Shown: piece by piece, positions 63,097 through 64,000 of the stretch
Layout: each line of letters begins with the position of its first letter
How positions within the stretch are numbered: position 1 is the stretch's first letter
DNA from: Saprospiraceae bacterium
GTDB lineage: Bacteria > Bacteroidota > Bacteroidia > Chitinophagales > Saprospiraceae
DNA length: 64,000 nucleotides
Assembly: GCA_028285545.1 (NCBI GenBank)
Contig: JANQPA010000094.1
Coordinates: 24,605 to 88,604 of the forward strand
Direction: 5' to 3'
The notes under the pieces: model-generated
Database searches by the model: none
Seen by the model: the letters and a program-made list of their open reading frames with translations, nothing else
Told to the model about the DNA's origin: nothing
Translations under genes and position numbers: made by a program

Positions 63097-63684
63097 TCAA
63101 TTTAGTACGGCTTCTACCTTTTTCAAGGCAAGTTGTGCTTTCGACTTAGCGCGCTTAATTTTCATCTTTACGGCGCTTTCCGATTTATTCAGCACTTCAG
63201 CTATTTCTTTAATAGATAGATCTTCCTGATATTTCATTAATAAGACATACTTATCATCTGCAGGTATGAGGTTTAGCACTTTTCTTAACTGATCCACTTT
63301 TAGTTCCAGAAGAACTTTATCACTCACCTCATCATCTTCCAGGTCTGGGGCTTTTTCCATTTCATCTGAAAACAGATCTCCTTTGCGTTTTTTCTTGCGC
63401 AAATAATCAATACAGTAATTGTAGGTTATAGAGTAGAGCCAGGTTGAAAATTTAGCTTTTTCACCAAATTTCGCCAAGTTTAGAAATACTTTCATAAATA
63501 TTTCCTGAGTTGCGTCTTTGGCCATAGCCTCATCTTTCAAAAGGGCTATGCATTTGCTATAGACCTTAGCTGCATATCTCTCATAGATATAATTAAAACA
63601 TGGGTTGGCTTGAGATTTTAAAAAATTCCGGATCAGTTCAAGATCTGGCATTTTTTTATTACACTCGGCAGTTGACGCACTCAT
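63097..63684 (-). CDS. ECF-type RNA polymerase sigma factor
   Basis: The 195-residue protein has sigma-70 region 2 (LLKDEAMAKDATQEIFMKVF, KFSTWLYSITYNYCIDYLRK) and region 4 (LIPADDKYVLLMKYQEDLSI, EIAEVLNKSESAVKMKIKRA). Length and layout fit ECF sigma factors. No canonical anti-sigma gene is next to it; the adjacent genes are the 63-residue protein and the MscS channel, which suggests envelope or osmotic stress. Confidence 0.92.
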   Translation of the reverse strand: MSASTAECNKKMPDLELIRNFLKSQANPCFNYIYERYAAKVYSKCIALLKDEAMAKDATQEIFMKVFLNLAKFGEKAKFSTWLYSITYNYCIDYLRKKKRKGDLFSDEMEKAPDLEDDEVSDKVLLELKVDQLRKVLNLIPADDKYVLLMKYQEDLSIKEIAEVLNKSESAVKMKIKRAKSKAQLALKKVEAVLN

Positions 63685-63871
63685 CCGGCTTTAGATTGTT
63701 TCGTATTATGAGTGCCTTTTGTGCTAAATACGCCTTTAAGACGAATAAAATTCTCAAAAGACACAATGAAATTTAAGAAAATCTTAAATAGTTTTAGAAT
63801 AATTCAGAATTAAAAAACTTATATATGATCTAAGGAAGGGATTATGATAAAAAAGAATGAGTGTAAAATAA

Positions 63872-63900
63872 AAAAAGCCTTGCGTAAAGCAAGGCTTTTT
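63872..63900 (-). terminator. Intrinsic terminator after the rRNA operon
   Basis: A perfect 12-bp stem pairs 63872-63883 with 63889-63900 (loop of 5). On the reverse strand the stem is followed by a run of T, so it ends transcription leaving the 5S rRNA gene. Confidence 0.88.
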
Positions 63901-63913
63901 CAGGATAAATATT

Positions 63914-64000
63914 AGGTTGGCAGCGACCTACTCTCCCATCAGTGATAGTACCATCGGCGCTGAGAGGCTTAACTTCTCTGTTCGGAATGGTAAGAGGTGG
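63914..64000 (-). rRNA. 5S ribosomal RNA, 3' part
   Basis: The reverse complement reads through the conserved 5S core: CATTCCGAACAGAGAAGTTA, AAGCC, GATGGTACT and GGGAGAGTAGGTCGCTGCC. The 3' end is near 63914 and the 5' end is outside the window. It is followed by the terminator at 63872-63900, so it is the last gene of an rRNA operon transcribed leftwards. Confidence 0.93.

Noticed and set aside
1..64000. tRNA genes, insertion sequences, prophage or defence islands
   Set aside because: No cloverleaf with a T-loop GGTTCGA-type motif, no transposase or integrase protein and no recognised defence gene was found on either strand.

Overview
The window is bacterial, AT-rich and gene-dense, and reads as Bacteroidota. 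Markers are the DUF5916, DUF2911, DUF4199 and DUF3078 families, a 630-residue PurF with a short N-terminal extension before its catalytic Cys, LytTR two-component genes, an ADOP-type permease, two rhomboids beside mutL, TAnnTTTG promoter elements, and a CruF-like plus a CrtA-like carotenoid gene. Saprospirales or Cytophagales fit best, but a genus cannot be fixed from the sequence alone. No insertion sequence, phage, CRISPR array or tRNA gene was seen. One partial 5S rRNA gene sits at the right edge.

Layout. 1-386: the 3' end of a class D beta-lactamase. 601-9424: a long co-directional run (GNAT acetyltransferase, DUF5916 outer-membrane protein, two SRPBCC proteins, isochorismatase-like hydrolase, amidohydrolase, repeat lipoprotein, S10 carboxypeptidase). 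9550-12500: a PadR regulator translationally coupled to a large ABC permease, with a 25-bp perfect inverted repeat over its promoter. 12769-14401: a 5'-truncated PaiB remnant, a SUKH protein and a secreted protein of unknown function. 14398-18967: a tight reverse-strand operon of secreted alpha-amylase, LytS-type kinase, LytTR regulator and PfkB kinase. 19082-24790: a shikimate-kinase-like ATPase, secreted alpha/beta hydrolase, AraC regulator, exported metal-binding DJ-1 protein and a secreted sialidase-fold protein. 24969-26822: mtnB-mtnD-mtnC for methionine salvage. 26867-36568: a TPR adenylate cyclase, carotenoid monooxygenase, esterase, S41 protease, a second secreted alpha/beta hydrolase and a VPS10-like beta-propeller protein. 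36606-43717: cysS, an endonuclease/phosphatase-fold protein, two rhomboids, mutL and a small membrane protein. 44064-48419: purF, a CruF-like hydratase, pterin carbinolamine dehydratase and an M42 peptidase. 48822-57911: flippase, M16 peptidase and several small secreted or membrane proteins. 58015-63684: polA, a frameshifted DUF3078 gene, and an ECF sigma factor - 63-aa protein - MscS channel operon. Then an intrinsic terminator and 5S rRNA.

Most of the window is ordinary chromosomal backbone; I see no clear new defence or mobile system. The best leads are the PadR operator (two dyads within a long inverted repeat), the PaiB deletion next to a decayed intergenic repeat, the amylase/LytTR/PfkB operon, the A10 frameshift in the DUF3078 gene, the exported heavy-metal-domain/DJ-1 fusion, and a set of very long intergenic hairpins (up to 32 bp perfect arms).
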